64,000 nucleotides of DNA from an uncultured Dorea sp. Its GTDB lineage: Bacteria; Bacillota; Clostridia; Lachnospirales; Lachnospiraceae. Position 1 is the first letter of the stretch; every line of letters starts with the position of its first letter. This document shows positions 51,451 to 60,813 of this stretch, one piece after another. The translations under genes were made by a program, and so were the position numbers. The stretch covers positions 1 to 64,000 of the forward strand of contig CAJTYU010000011.1 of the NCBI GenBank assembly GCA_910584095.1, in the 5' to 3' direction. The notes beneath the pieces are model-generated. The model was not told where the DNA came from. It ran no database searches and saw only the letters and a list, made by a program, of their open reading frames with translations.

Positions 51451-52581
51451 CTATTCTTCCGCTTCGCTCTCCTCTGCGGCAGGCTCTTTTTCGTCTTCCT
51501 TTTCTGTGTCGTTCTCTTCCTCGTCTTCTTCTACCCTGTCGTCCGTCTTTACTTCGTCCGCATAAGGATCGCTGTCATCCACATACATGGTTACGCTCAG
51601 CTCGTTAAAATCTATTTTCTTCCATACCTTCTCAGCAACAAAGATCTTTGCATCTTTTCTCCAGTCCTCTATCGCTTCATCGTACTTTTCCTGCTGTCTC
51701 TGGGATACGATATTCTGCTTCTCGGCATCCGTTGCCTCTCTGTCCAGCAGACTGGTGACCTTTGCCACATACAGGCCGTTATCCGTCTCAACCACATCGG
51801 TCACGCCGCCTTCCTCCAGCTGATCTGCCGCTCCTGCAAGTTCCATGGGAATCGCCATGGTTTCCTCTGCGTCAAAGGTTGCGTCCTTCGCCTCATACCC
51901 TTTCTCTGCCGCATAAGCTGCGAAATCTCCAGCGTTTTTTGCCTCCTTTGCGAAAGCTTCCGCCTCTTTCTTAAGATCTTCCTTCTCCTCGTCCGTCAGC
52001 GGAGTGCTGCTTCCCTCTTCATCTGTCTTATTATATGAAAATACCACATATTTCATCGCTTTCTGAGCAGCCTCTTCATCGGAAACCTCCGTATCAGCCG
52101 TCGCGCGGATGGCGTCTCCCACTTTCTGCCGTATCGTAAACAGTCTCAACAGCCGCTCCACATTGTCCGCCGAACCGGAAACTTTTCCTTTCTCCTCCAG
52201 TCCGTTGGCTTCGTCAAAGGCCGCGGCCGCCTCCTTGACCGCGGCTTCTTCCTCCTCTGAAATCTCGATCTCATAATCCTTCATATGATCTTCCAAAAGA
52301 TACATATTCTGTAAATCTTCCATAATCTGGTCCTTGACGGATTCCTCATAGGTCTTCCCTTCCTCCGCCTCGCTGGCCCACATATTATCTCCCATATATC
52401 CGGCATACCAAGTCTCATACTGAGCCTGATTCATCCTCGCGTAAAAATTCGCCAGCCCCGCCGATATCTCATCGCCTTCTACCGTTGCCACAACCTCATT
52501 TTCATCCATCTTGCTGCACCCGGTAAATGTCGATACTGCCATCACCCCCGCAAGCGCAAGTATCATGAATCTCTTCTTCAT
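51451..52581 (-). CDS. PrsA/SurA-like peptidyl-prolyl isomerase lipoprotein
   Basis: A 376-residue exported foldase-like lipoprotein. The signal peptide runs MKKRFMILALAGVMAVSTFTGC, with a lipobox ending at Cys22. A SurA-like helical N-domain, a divergent parvulin-like central region (AQKAMKYVVFSYNKTDEEG to GLYVAKVTSLLDRE) and a very acidic tail of Glu/Asp/Lys repeats follow. PrsA proteins help fold secreted proteins outside the membrane. The start at ATG 52581 has AGGAGG upstream, so the longer frame is not used. Downstream of mfd by 56 bases. Confidence 0.85.
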   Translation of the reverse strand: MKKRFMILALAGVMAVSTFTGCSKMDENEVVATVEGDEISAGLANFYARMNQAQYETWYAGYMGDNMWASEAEEGKTYEESVKDQIMEDLQNMYLLEDHMKDYEIEISEEEEAAVKEAAAAFDEANGLEEKGKVSGSADNVERLLRLFTIRQKVGDAIRATADTEVSDEEAAQKAMKYVVFSYNKTDEEGSSTPLTDEEKEDLKKEAEAFAKEAKNAGDFAAYAAEKGYEAKDATFDAEETMAIPMELAGAADQLEEGGVTDVVETDNGLYVAKVTSLLDREATDAEKQNIVSQRQQEKYDEAIEDWRKDAKIFVAEKVWKKIDFNELSVTMYVDDSDPYADEVKTDDRVEEDEEENDTEKEDEKEPAAEESEAEE

Positions 52582-52637
52582 AATTGTACATCCTCCTAAA
52601 CTTTGGCACATCATTTAACCAGTTTATCATTTTTTCT

Positions 52638-55600
52638 CTATTCAAGCAATGCCTTCAAAGAATTTAACACTTTTTTCACAACCGAAAAAACGTCTTTTTC
52701 TCTGTCCTTTGCACGTTTACTCTTCTTCTCATAGATAAACGCCGGCGGTTCCTCCGCCCGGAATGCCAGATCTCCCCCAAAGTCCTTTAGAAACTCCGGA
52801 ATCCGTTCCGGATGAACCTTCGCTTTTTCATACATGGTAAAGATAAACTGTTCTCCCTTCTGCTCCACGGCGGTCACATAAACACTGTGGGCCAGCGCCT
52901 TCAGCCCCGCTACCTCCAGAAGCTTCATCACCCTTTTCGGAATATCGCCAAACCGGTCAATCAGTTCCTCCACCATCTCGTCCATTTCCTCTTCATTCTC
53001 AATGGCCGCAATCCGCTTATAAATATCCAGCTTCTGATATTCATTGGAAATATAAGAATCCGGGATAAACGCATCCACATTCAGATCCATCGCAGTGGTA
53101 AAATCCTCATCCTCCGCCTCGCCCTTCAGATACCGCACTGCATCGTTGAGCATTTTACAATACAAATCATACCCCACAGCCTCCATATGTCCGTGCTGCT
53201 CTGCGCCAAGAAGATTTCCCGCTCCCCTGATTTCCAGATCCCGCATGGCGATCTTAAAGCCGGAGCCCAGATCTGTAAATTCCCGGATAGCCGCCAGCCT
53301 CTTTTCCGCCTCTTCTCTCAAAAGCTTATTCCTGCGGTAGAGAAGGAAGGCATAAGCCATCCGGTTCGACCGGCCCACCCGGCCCCGGAGCTGATAGAGC
53401 TGGGAAAGGCCAAGCCGGTCCGCATCGTGGATGATCATGGTATTTACATTGGAAATATCCAGTCCCGTCTCAATGATTGTAGTGGAGACCAGCACGTCAA
53501 TCTCTCCGTTGATGAAATCAAACATAATCTTCTCTAACTGGTGCTCCCGCATCTGTCCGTGGGCATAGGCGACCTCCACATCCGGCACCAGCTTCTGCAC
53601 ATGGGCCGTAACCTCCGCAATATCCTCCACGCGGTTGTATACATAGTACACCTGCCCCTGTCTGGCGCATTCCCTCTGGATCGCCTCCCGGACCATCTCG
53701 TCATTGTATTCCATCACATAGGTCTGGATCGGCATACGCTCCTCCGGCGCTTCCTCTAACACGCTCATATCCCGGATGCCGATCAGGCTCATATGCAGCG
53801 TTCTGGGAATCGGCGTCGCCGTAAGAGTCAGCACATCCACATTTTCCTTCAGCTTCTTGATCTTCTCCTTATGCTGCACCCCGAAGCGCTGTTCCTCGTC
53901 AATGATCAAAAGCCCAAGATCCTTAAACTTCAGATCATCGCTCAGCACCCGGTGGGTCCCGATCACAATATCCACCAGTCCCCGTCTGGTATCTTCCACG
54001 GTTTTCTTCTGCTGGGCGGGCGTGCGGAACCTGCACATCAGGTCCACCCGCACCGGAAATTCCTTCATCCGCTGCAGGAAGGTATTGTAATGCTGCTGGG
54101 CAAGGATGGTGGTAGGCACCAGATACACCACCTGCTTATTCTCCTGCACCGCCTTAAAAGCCGCGCGGATAGCCACCTCCGTCTTGCCGTATCCCACGTC
54201 CCCGCAGATCAGCCGGTCCATGATCTTTCTGCTCTGCATATCCCGCTTCACTGCGTCAATGGCAAGCTGCTGGTCCTCTGTTTCCTCAAAAGGAAACATT
54301 TCCTCAAATTCCTTCTGCCAAACCGTGTCCTCGCCATAAACAAATCCCTCCTGTTCCTGTCTGGCAGCATAGAGTTTCACCAGATCTCTGGCGATAAGCT
54401 GTACCGCACTCTTTACATTCTTCTTCGTTTTCGCCCATTCCTGAGAACCTAAACGGTTTAGCTTCGGCTTTCTGGCGTCCGCATTTGCATACTTCTGAAT
54501 CAGATCAAGCTGGGTTGCCGGGATATAGAGATTCCCCCCCTTTGCATAGGAAATCTTCATATAATCCTTGGAAATCTTATCCACCTCAATTTTTTCGATT
54601 CCCTGATAAATGCCAAGTCCGTGATTCTCATGAACCACATAATCGCCGACTTTCAGCTCTGCAAAATCCTGAATCCTGCGCCCCTCGTATTTCTTTCTCT
54701 TTCTCTTTTTCTTCGCCTTCCCAAAAATATCCGTCTCTGAAATCACCATGAATTTCAGCATGGGATATTCGTAGCCTTCCGCCGCATATCCGTAAGCCGC
54801 CATGATCTCCCCGGGCTGGACTTCTCTCTCCATCTCGTCGCTGTAAAAGCTGCTTAAGTTATAATCTCTCAGATCCTCCGCCAGCCGTTTTGCCCTTGTC
54901 CTCGAACCAGACAGCAGGATAACCCGGTATCCCGCCCTCTTTAAGCGTTTCAAATCCCTCGTCAGCATCTCAAAGCTGCTGTTATATGAATTTACGCTCT
55001 TGGCATGCAGATTCCACTTCTCCCGAACCTTAAAATCTCCGTATCTGGTATCCAGCGAGGACAGGCCGACAGCAGAATATCTGTTCATTTTCTTTACAAT
55101 CTCCGCCGCCGGATACAAAATCATTTCCTCATCCGAAACCTGATAGCCGTTCTCCATCCGTTTTGCCTGAGCCTCCACAAACTCCTGCTCAACCCCCTCT
55201 CCCTTCTCCAAGAGCCTTGCGGGTTCATCCAGAAAAAGGAGCGTATCCTCTACAGGAAAATAGTCCAGAAACGATACTCTTTTTCCCTCTTTATTCAGAA
55301 GCTCATCCGCCGGAAAAACGCAGATTTCAAAAAGATTCTGCACAGAGCGCTGGCTCTCGGCGTCAAAACTGCGAATCGAATCGATCTCATCGCCCCACAG
55401 TTCAATCCGCACCGGCTGCTCCTGCGTCAGCGGATAGATATCCAGAATCCCGCCCCGGATGGCAAACTGCCCCAGACGATCTACCTGAATCTCACGCTCA
55501 TAGCCCGCCTCCGCCAGCCGTCCGGCAATATCCTGAATGCCAAGCGCTCCTCCGCTTTCCATATGGATTGCCGCCTCCGCCATACTCTGTTTTTCGGGAA

Positions 55601-55976
55601 GGCCGTCCATAAACGCATCAAAGCTTGTAACCACCGTAACCGGCTCTCCCGATAGGATTGCCTGTACCACCGCCAGCCGCTGCTTTAAGATCTCCTTGCT
55701 CCTGATATCCGCCTGATAAAACAAAAAATCCTTAGCCGGATACAGAAAAACCGCTTCGTCCAGAAAACGATATTCCTCATACACTTGTCTGGCCTTGGAT
55801 TCACTAGAACAAGCGATGACCTTATATTTACAGCCATCGCCAAGCGCATACATCATATGGGATTTTTGGGAATTTACACAGCCCGAAATCTGAAGCACCC
55901 CGGCTCCTTCCCTCTTTTTCTTTTGAATCTCCTCGTATTCAGCCAGCTCGCCAAGCGGCTGGATCAATGCCTGCAT
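52638..55976 (-). CDS. mfd: Transcription-repair coupling factor Mfd
   Basis: A 1112-residue ATP-driven translocase that removes stalled RNA polymerase and recruits UvrA. UvrB-like N-terminal modules are followed by the RNA-polymerase-interacting domain (VGDYVVHENHGLGIYQGIEKI). The RecG-like helicase has Walker A CGDVGYGKTEVA, the DEEQ box IIDEEQRFG and TTIIETGLDI, then the TRG motif region and the C-terminal D7 domain. Full length. Clustered with pth as in many Firmicutes. Confidence 0.96.
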   Translation of the reverse strand: MQALIQPLGELAEYEEIQKKKREGAGVLQISGCVNSQKSHMMYALGDGCKYKVIACSSESKARQVYEEYRFLDEAVFLYPAKDFLFYQADIRSKEILKQRLAVVQAILSGEPVTVVTSFDAFMDGLPEKQSMAEAAIHMESGGALGIQDIAGRLAEAGYEREIQVDRLGQFAIRGGILDIYPLTQEQPVRIELWGDEIDSIRSFDAESQRSVQNLFEICVFPADELLNKEGKRVSFLDYFPVEDTLLFLDEPARLLEKGEGVEQEFVEAQAKRMENGYQVSDEEMILYPAAEIVKKMNRYSAVGLSSLDTRYGDFKVREKWNLHAKSVNSYNSSFEMLTRDLKRLKRAGYRVILLSGSRTRAKRLAEDLRDYNLSSFYSDEMEREVQPGEIMAAYGYAAEGYEYPMLKFMVISETDIFGKAKKKRKRKKYEGRRIQDFAELKVGDYVVHENHGLGIYQGIEKIEVDKISKDYMKISYAKGGNLYIPATQLDLIQKYANADARKPKLNRLGSQEWAKTKKNVKSAVQLIARDLVKLYAARQEQEGFVYGEDTVWQKEFEEMFPFEETEDQQLAIDAVKRDMQSRKIMDRLICGDVGYGKTEVAIRAAFKAVQENKQVVYLVPTTILAQQHYNTFLQRMKEFPVRVDLMCRFRTPAQQKKTVEDTRRGLVDIVIGTHRVLSDDLKFKDLGLLIIDEEQRFGVQHKEKIKKLKENVDVLTLTATPIPRTLHMSLIGIRDMSVLEEAPEERMPIQTYVMEYNDEMVREAIQRECARQGQVYYVYNRVEDIAEVTAHVQKLVPDVEVAYAHGQMREHQLEKIMFDFINGEIDVLVSTTIIETGLDISNVNTMIIHDADRLGLSQLYQLRGRVGRSNRMAYAFLLYRRNKLLREEAEKRLAAIREFTDLGSGFKIAMRDLEIRGAGNLLGAEQHGHMEAVGYDLYCKMLNDAVRYLKGEAEDEDFTTAMDLNVDAFIPDSYISNEYQKLDIYKRIAAIENEEEMDEMVEELIDRFGDIPKRVMKLLEVAGLKALAHSVYVTAVEQKGEQFIFTMYEKAKVHPERIPEFLKDFGGDLAFRAEEPPAFIYEKKSKRAKDREKDVFSVVKKVLNSLKALLE

Positions 55977-55983
55977 CTTATCA

Positions 55984-56565
55984 TTACTCCTCCCGCTTCA
56001 CCTTTTTATTATACTCGTTCATCGCCTGTCCTATCTCGCCTGCCGCAAGCAGCTCCACGGCATGTACGGCCCTTCTATAGCTCTCTTCCATGGTATCTCT
56101 GTCCTCTTTTGAAAAATGCCCCAGCACATAGTCCGCCAGATCATACCGTTCAGGCTTTTCCCCCACGCCTATCTTAATCCTCTGAAACACGTCCGTACCC
56201 AGATGGGAAATAATGCTTTTCATCCCGTTGTGGCCGCCCGCGCTTCCCTTCTTCCGAATGCGGAGCTGGCCCACGCCAAGACTCACATCGTCATAGATAA
56301 CCAGAAGCTCCGTCTTGGCGTCGATCTTATAGAAATCCACAAGTCCACGCACACTCTCGCCGCTCAGATTCATAAACGTCTGGGGCTTTGCAAGCAGTGT
56401 TTTTCTTCCTGCTATCATGCCGGTTCCCACAAACGCCCGGCTCTTTCTGCTCTCTACGGAAATATTATATTCGTCTGCAATCCGGTCTATCACATCAAAT
56501 CCCACATTATGCCTCGTCCCCGCATACCGGGCCGTGGGATTCCCAAGTCCAACAATAATAAACAT
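55984..56565 (-). CDS. pth: Peptidyl-tRNA hydrolase
   Basis: A 193-residue enzyme that frees tRNA from dropped-off peptidyl-tRNA. Conserved residues are present: Asn in GLGNPTARYAGTRHNVG with the catalytic His, LAKPQTFMNLSGESV, the Asp in VIYDDVSLGVG, and GSAGGHNGMKSI. The start at ATG 56565 (MFIIVGLGNP) is the family start; GGAGGTG upstream confirms it. 7 bases from mfd, so one operon. Confidence 0.95.
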   Translation of the reverse strand: MFIIVGLGNPTARYAGTRHNVGFDVIDRIADEYNISVESRKSRAFVGTGMIAGRKTLLAKPQTFMNLSGESVRGLVDFYKIDAKTELLVIYDDVSLGVGQLRIRKKGSAGGHNGMKSIISHLGTDVFQRIKIGVGEKPERYDLADYVLGHFSKEDRDTMEESYRRAVHAVELLAAGEIGQAMNEYNKKVKREE

Positions 56566-56665
56566 CCCCTGCACCTCCATAACTCATTTCATTCTACAAG
56601 AGAAACCTGCATTTGTCACGTTCTTTTCATTTCAAAATAAAAATCTTGCGGCTGGCTTAAGAAAT

Positions 56666-56694
56666 GCATATTTCATTACCTCCCCGCATACATT
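56666..56694 (+). promoter_or_regulatory. Consensus SigE promoter
   Basis: GCATATT (56666-56672), 14-bp spacer, CATACATT (56687-56694). This matches the SigE consensus KMATATT and CATACAHT at every position, and lies 41 bases upstream of the following gene. It implies transcription in the mother cell during sporulation. Confidence 0.7.
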
Positions 56695-56734
56695 TATAGA
56701 AACAAAGCTTTGATTAGAAACGTGGAGGGTTCTT

Positions 56735-57166
56735 ATGAGTTCCAAGACCAAAATTGTTGTATTACATATGAAAGAAATCATTTACACAGCCGTATTTGCT
56801 GTATTTGCCATAATCCTGATTCTTCTGCTTCTGGTCATGTTTCTGCCAAAAGCAAAGGAAACCGGCGGAAAAGCCGTAAATTATCAGGCGGGAGTCTACA
56901 ACTCAGACCTGACCCTTGGAAATACCGCCCTTACCGTAGAAGTTACGGTAAATGAATCTGAGATTACCTCTATCCGGTTTGCCAATCTGGACGAAGCCGT
57001 CGCCGCGGCGTACCCGCTCATCCAGCCGGCTATCGAGGAGATCGCCCAGCAGATCATCGACACTCAGTCGCTGGAGAATATCTCTTATTCCGAGGAAAAT
57101 CCTTATACGTCTCAGGTAATCCTAAACGCCATAAAAGAAGCATTGAAAAAAGCCGCAGTGAATTAA
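56735..57166 (+). CDS. Membrane-anchored FMN_bind-like protein, probable sporulation protein
   Basis: A 143-residue protein with an N-terminal anchor (hydrophobic residues about 15-38) and an exported domain. The domain resembles an FMN_bind repeat (YQAGVYNSDLTLGNTALTVEVTVNESEITSIRF, then a C-terminal TSQVILNAIKEALKKA). The flavinylation motif SGAT(S/T) is replaced by ENPYTSQ, so covalent FMN is unlikely. The start has GGAGGG upstream. A perfect SigE promoter precedes it, and its terminator stem begins within the last codons. Likely a mother-cell membrane protein of sporulation; the molecular role is unknown. Confidence 0.75.
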   Translation: MSSKTKIVVLHMKEIIYTAVFAVFAIILILLLLVMFLPKAKETGGKAVNYQAGVYNSDLTLGNTALTVEVTVNESEITSIRFANLDEAVAAAYPLIQPAIEEIAQQIIDTQSLENISYSEENPYTSQVILNAIKEALKKAAVN

Positions 57167-57180
57167 AAACTGCGGCTTTT
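57148..57180 (+). terminator. Terminator overlapping the end of the FMN_bind-like gene
   Basis: AAAAGCCGCAGT (57148-57159) and ACTGCGGCTTTT (57169-57180), 12-bp perfect stem; the left arm lies inside the coding region. Confidence 0.8.
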
Positions 57181-57213
57181 CCGTTTCCTGCTTTGTAATG
57201 AAGGCGCTACTGA

Positions 57214-57477
57214 TCAGCCTTCTACGATTAAATACTGTCCGCTGGGCAGAACAAATACTTCTGCGGATTCTTCGATCTCTTCCATCGTCATCCCTTCCAC
57301 ATCCATGCCCTCTTCCTCTAGGAAGCGCTTGACCTCTTCGATATTATTTACCACAGTAGCCATACAATCCTCGAGAAAGGCTTCCGCCTCCTCCATGGTC
57401 CCGGCTACCGGCTCATCGAAAAGCTGTCCTTGTTTCTCCAGAAAAGTCTGCAAACATTCTTCATCGTATTCATACAT
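57214..57477 (-). CDS. Small acidic protein of unknown function
   Basis: An 87-residue acidic protein (many Glu/Asp) with no membrane segment. It begins MYEYDEECLQTFLEKQGQLF and ends with a short strand-like EVFVLPSGQYLIVEG. I cannot assign a family. It starts 21 bases after the HAD phosphatase gene and has GGGAGG upstream, so it is probably translated from the same message. Confidence 0.65.
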   Translation of the reverse strand: MYEYDEECLQTFLEKQGQLFDEPVAGTMEEAEAFLEDCMATVVNNIEEVKRFLEEEGMDVEGMTMEEIEESAEVFVLPSGQYLIVEG

Positions 57478-57498
57478 TACATATGTCCTCCCTCATGC

Positions 57499-58149
57499 CT
57501 ATGATATGAATTGTAATATCTGCTCCGGTGCGCTGACAATCTCTTTTGCTCCCGCGTCTGACAGAACCTGCCTGCTGCGAAAGCCCCAGTCTACACCGAT
57601 ACATCTGACACCCGCCGCTAAAGCTGTGGCAATGTCAACCTCCGAGTCTCCGATATACAGACACTCCTTTTGGGATGCTCCCATCTTCTCAAGAAGACGG
57701 TATACTCCGGCCGGATCCGGCTTTCTGGGAATGGAATCTGTCTGTCCCTGAATCTGGTCAAATACGTCTCTTCCAAATACAGCCTTCACCACATCCACAG
57801 TCTGTCCGTGGGGCTTATTGGATAAAACCGCCAGCTTCACGCCTCTTCCTTTCAGCGACTTCAGCAATTCCGGTATCCCGTCATAAGGCGTCACATGATA
57901 CGTACAGTTTGCCCCAAATATCCTGCCATATACCTGCATTGCCTCATCAATTCTTGATGCCCCGGTATCTCCCGCCGCATCCAGCGCGTGTTCCATCAGA
58001 TATCTTGCCCCGTTTCCGACAAAGCTCTCACACTGTTTATCGCTGATCGCAGGAAGTCCCATCTCCTGCAGGCTCTTATTCACAGAATATACCAGAGACT
58101 CCAGTGTATCCGTAAGCGTCCCGTCCAGATCAAAAATACATGCCTTCAT
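57499..58149 (-). CDS. HAD family phosphatase (phosphoglycolate phosphatase-like)
   Basis: A 216-residue haloacid dehalogenase protein. Motif I is ACIFDLDGTLTDTLESL, motif II LAVLSNKPHGQTV, motif III RKPDPAGVYRLLEKM and motif IV CLYIGDSEVDIATALAAG, with a helical cap between. Closest in pattern to Gph/PpaX phosphatases, which remove phosphoglycolate or hydrolyse pyrophosphate. Substrate cannot be fixed from sequence. Confidence 0.88.
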   Translation of the reverse strand: MKACIFDLDGTLTDTLESLVYSVNKSLQEMGLPAISDKQCESFVGNGARYLMEHALDAAGDTGASRIDEAMQVYGRIFGANCTYHVTPYDGIPELLKSLKGRGVKLAVLSNKPHGQTVDVVKAVFGRDVFDQIQGQTDSIPRKPDPAGVYRLLEKMGASQKECLYIGDSEVDIATALAAGVRCIGVDWGFRSRQVLSDAGAKEIVSAPEQILQFIS

Positions 58150-58242
58150 AATCTGCTCCCTTCTTTATACATCATAGTATGAAAGAGACAAAAATGCAAC
58201 CGGGAATCCAGAATCTGAAGAGGATTTTATCAGCAATCTTTA

Positions 58243-59019
58243 TCAGCTCAGATACTGCTTCATTACCTTCAGCGCCCCTTTCTCCAGACGGCTGACTTGA
58301 GCCTGCGAAATCTGGATCATCTCCGCTACCTCCATCTGGGTTTTCCCCTCAAAAAACCGCAGTTCTATAATATACCGCTCCCGCTCTCCCAGATGCTTCA
58401 TAGCCGCTTCCAGAGACAGATCCTCCACCCACTTTTCTTCCTTATTCTTCTTATCGCTGATTTGGTCCATCACATACAGCGCGTCCCCGCCGTCGTTGTA
58501 AACCGGCTCCTGAAGGCTCATAGGCGCCTGAATGGCGTCCAGCGCGAAGATGATATCCTCCCCGGAAATACCGATTTCCTCCGCGATTTCTTCTACCGTA
58601 GGCTCCTTCTGGTGCTGCTTTACATAGTTTTCCTTTGCATAAATCGCCTTATACGCCGTATCCCTAAGAGAACGGCTGACCCGAATGCTGTTGTTGTCCC
58701 TCATGTAGCGGCGGATTTCCCCGATAATCATCGGCACCGCATAAGTACTGAATTTTACATCCAGTTCCGTATTAAAATTATTGATCGCTTTAATAAGACC
58801 GATGCATCCAATCTGAAACAGATCGTCCGGATTCTCATTACTGTTTCCAAACCGTTTGATCACGCTGAGCACTAATCTTAAGTTCCCCTTGATATATTCC
58901 TCTTTGGCCTCTTCGTCTCCCGCCTTGATACGCGCAAACAAAGCCTCCTTCTCCTGCTCGTTCAGGATCGGAAGCTTTGCTGTATTTACTCCGCATATTT
59001 CAACTTTTCCCTGTGCCAT
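58243..59019 (-). CDS. sigG: Forespore sigma factor SigG
   Basis: A 258-residue sporulation sigma factor. The SigG-specific N-terminus (VEICGVNTAKLPIL) is followed by region 2 (GNLRLVLSVIKRFGNSNENPDDLFQIGCIGLIKAINNF, TYAVPMIIGEIRRYMRD), region 3 and region 4 (TQMEVAEMIQISQAQVSRLEKGALKVM). It drives late forespore genes. In B. subtilis sigG directly follows spoIIGA-sigE; here the same order is kept but a beta-CASP gene lies between sigE and sigG. Confidence 0.96.
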   Translation of the reverse strand: MAQGKVEICGVNTAKLPILNEQEKEALFARIKAGDEEAKEEYIKGNLRLVLSVIKRFGNSNENPDDLFQIGCIGLIKAINNFNTELDVKFSTYAVPMIIGEIRRYMRDNNSIRVSRSLRDTAYKAIYAKENYVKQHQKEPTVEEIAEEIGISGEDIIFALDAIQAPMSLQEPVYNDGGDALYVMDQISDKKNKEEKWVEDLSLEAAMKHLGERERYIIELRFFEGKTQMEVAEMIQISQAQVSRLEKGALKVMKQYLS

Positions 59020-59057
59020 AACAGACCTCCCGCCAGATGTATATTCATCACACTGTG

Positions 59058-59088
59058 ATTCTATCTAGTAGAAATTCTGTCCATATGC
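59058..59088 (-). promoter_or_regulatory. Possible SigF/SigG-type promoter of sigG
   Basis: Minus strand GCATA (59084-59088), 17-bp spacer, AGATAGAAT (59058-59066), against GYATA and GGNNANAHT. One -10 mismatch and a spacer slightly longer than usual. About 39 bases upstream of sigG. Confidence 0.35.
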
Positions 59089-59171
59089 ACTTTAGTTATT
59101 CCCCCTTAAGGGAAAATAAAAAAACTTTTAGACCTTGACAGCTCGTATAACCCACACGAATTACCTGCAGA

Positions 59172-60779
59172 TTATCTGTCCCACTTATCTGCAAGATTCT
59201 GGATCTGCGTCTCGAATTTGGCCAGATCCTTATTGGCAAGCCCTTCATTCTTAAGAACCACCTGAAGAAGTCTCTTAGCAGCCGCAATAACACGCTCGAA
59301 GGCTGCATTTGCACGTGCCCTGGCAGGCTTCTCCGCCGTCTTCTTCGGCACCGGAACCCCAGCCGTGATGATCGTATTTGTCGCAAGGTCCACACAGCCG
59401 CCGGAATACGGAGCAAAAGCAGGACAGCCGATCTGCTCGGAAGCGAGTCCCGCAAACCGATCGGTAACCGCATCCTCTCCATGCACCACCATGATCCGGT
59501 CAGGTTTTCTCTCAAAGCCCTTCAGCCATGCCAGCAAACCGTTCATATCCGCATGGCCGCTGATGCCTTTCAGCGTCACAATATGAGCGTTCACCTCGAT
59601 ATTCTCTCCAAAGAGCTTCACAAATTCCGCCCCCTCAATCAGCTTCCGTCCAAGGGTTCCCACCGCCTGATATCCCACAAAGCAGATGGTACACTCTTCC
59701 CGCCACAGATTATGCTTTAAATGGTGACGGATACGTCCCGCGTCGCACATACCGGAAGCAGAGATAATAACCTTCGGTTTCTCATCAAAATTGATCAGTT
59801 TGGAATCGTCGCTGGTAACCGAGGTCTTGAGTCCCGGAAATTTCAGAGGATTGATTCCTTTATTCACCAGCTCCATGGCATCCTCGTCAAAGCAGGCCTT
59901 TACATTCTTGTTAAATACCTTCGTCGCCTCCACAGCCAGCGGACTGTCCACATATACCTCAAAATCCGGATTAACCGTGATGATTCCCTTTTCCTTGATT
60001 TCCCGGATAAAATAGAGAAGCTCCTGCGTACGTCCCACGGCGAAAGAAGGAATTACCACGTTTCCGCCGCGCTCAAAGGTTTCTGTCAGGATTTTGGCAA
60101 ATTCGCCCACGTAATCCGGCACCTTATCTCCGTGCGTCCGGTCTCCGTAGGTGGATTCCACCACAATATAATCTGCCTCTTTCACATACTGAGGATCCTT
60201 AATGATGGGCTGGTTTAAATTTCCCACGTCGCCGGAAAATACGATCTTCTTCGAAATCCCTTCCTCCGTAATCCATACCTCGATGCTGGCGGACCCCAGA
60301 AGATGCCCCACATCCGTAAATCTTACTTCAATGCCGTCGCACAGCGTAATTCTCTGGTCATATCCGCAAGGCGCGAGAAGCTTGATCGCCGCCTCTGCGT
60401 CCTCCATCGTGTAAAGTGGTTCAAACTCCGGCGCGCCGCTTCTTCTTCCCTTTCTATTTCTCCATTCCGCCTCAAATTCCTGAATGTGCGCGCTGTCACG
60501 GAGCATAATACGGCACAGGTCGGAGGTTGCAAAGGTCGTCACAATTTCTCCCTGAAAACCGTGCTTGCAGAGAAACGGTATCTTTCCTGAATGATCGATA
60601 TGCGCATGGGTCAGCAGTATGTAATCAACGTCCGCCGCACCCACCGGAATTTCCTGCGCCTCATACAGATCCGGCCCCTGCTCAAGTCCGCAGTCCACCA
60701 GAATATTTTTTCCGCACGCCTGAAGCAGATGACAGCTTCCGGTAACTTCATGGGCCGCTCCAATAAATGTTAGCTTCAT
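59172..60779 (-). CDS. MBL-fold beta-CASP RNA-metabolising exonuclease-like protein
   Basis: A 535-residue metallo-beta-lactamase protein. Zinc motif LLTHAHIDHSGKIPFL, a beta-CASP domain (FAVGRTQELLYF, SASGMCDAGRIRHHLKHNLW, FVGYQAVGTLGRKLIEGA) and the RNA-specificity motif SGHADMNGLLAWL are present. Related to eukaryotic CPSF-73 and bacterial YsdC-like/ KH-less archaeal aCPSF enzymes rather than RNase J. The C-terminus is a basic helical tail. It lies between sigE and sigG on the same strand; a role in sporulation is not implied by its sequence. Confidence 0.88.
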   Translation of the reverse strand: MKLTFIGAAHEVTGSCHLLQACGKNILVDCGLEQGPDLYEAQEIPVGAADVDYILLTHAHIDHSGKIPFLCKHGFQGEIVTTFATSDLCRIMLRDSAHIQEFEAEWRNRKGRRSGAPEFEPLYTMEDAEAAIKLLAPCGYDQRITLCDGIEVRFTDVGHLLGSASIEVWITEEGISKKIVFSGDVGNLNQPIIKDPQYVKEADYIVVESTYGDRTHGDKVPDYVGEFAKILTETFERGGNVVIPSFAVGRTQELLYFIREIKEKGIITVNPDFEVYVDSPLAVEATKVFNKNVKACFDEDAMELVNKGINPLKFPGLKTSVTSDDSKLINFDEKPKVIISASGMCDAGRIRHHLKHNLWREECTICFVGYQAVGTLGRKLIEGAEFVKLFGENIEVNAHIVTLKGISGHADMNGLLAWLKGFERKPDRIMVVHGEDAVTDRFAGLASEQIGCPAFAPYSGGCVDLATNTIITAGVPVPKKTAEKPARARANAAFERVIAAAKRLLQVVLKNEGLANKDLAKFETQIQNLADKWDR

Positions 60780-60813
60780 GAATTCATCCCCTTTTTCTTT
60801 TAGTGTATCACAT

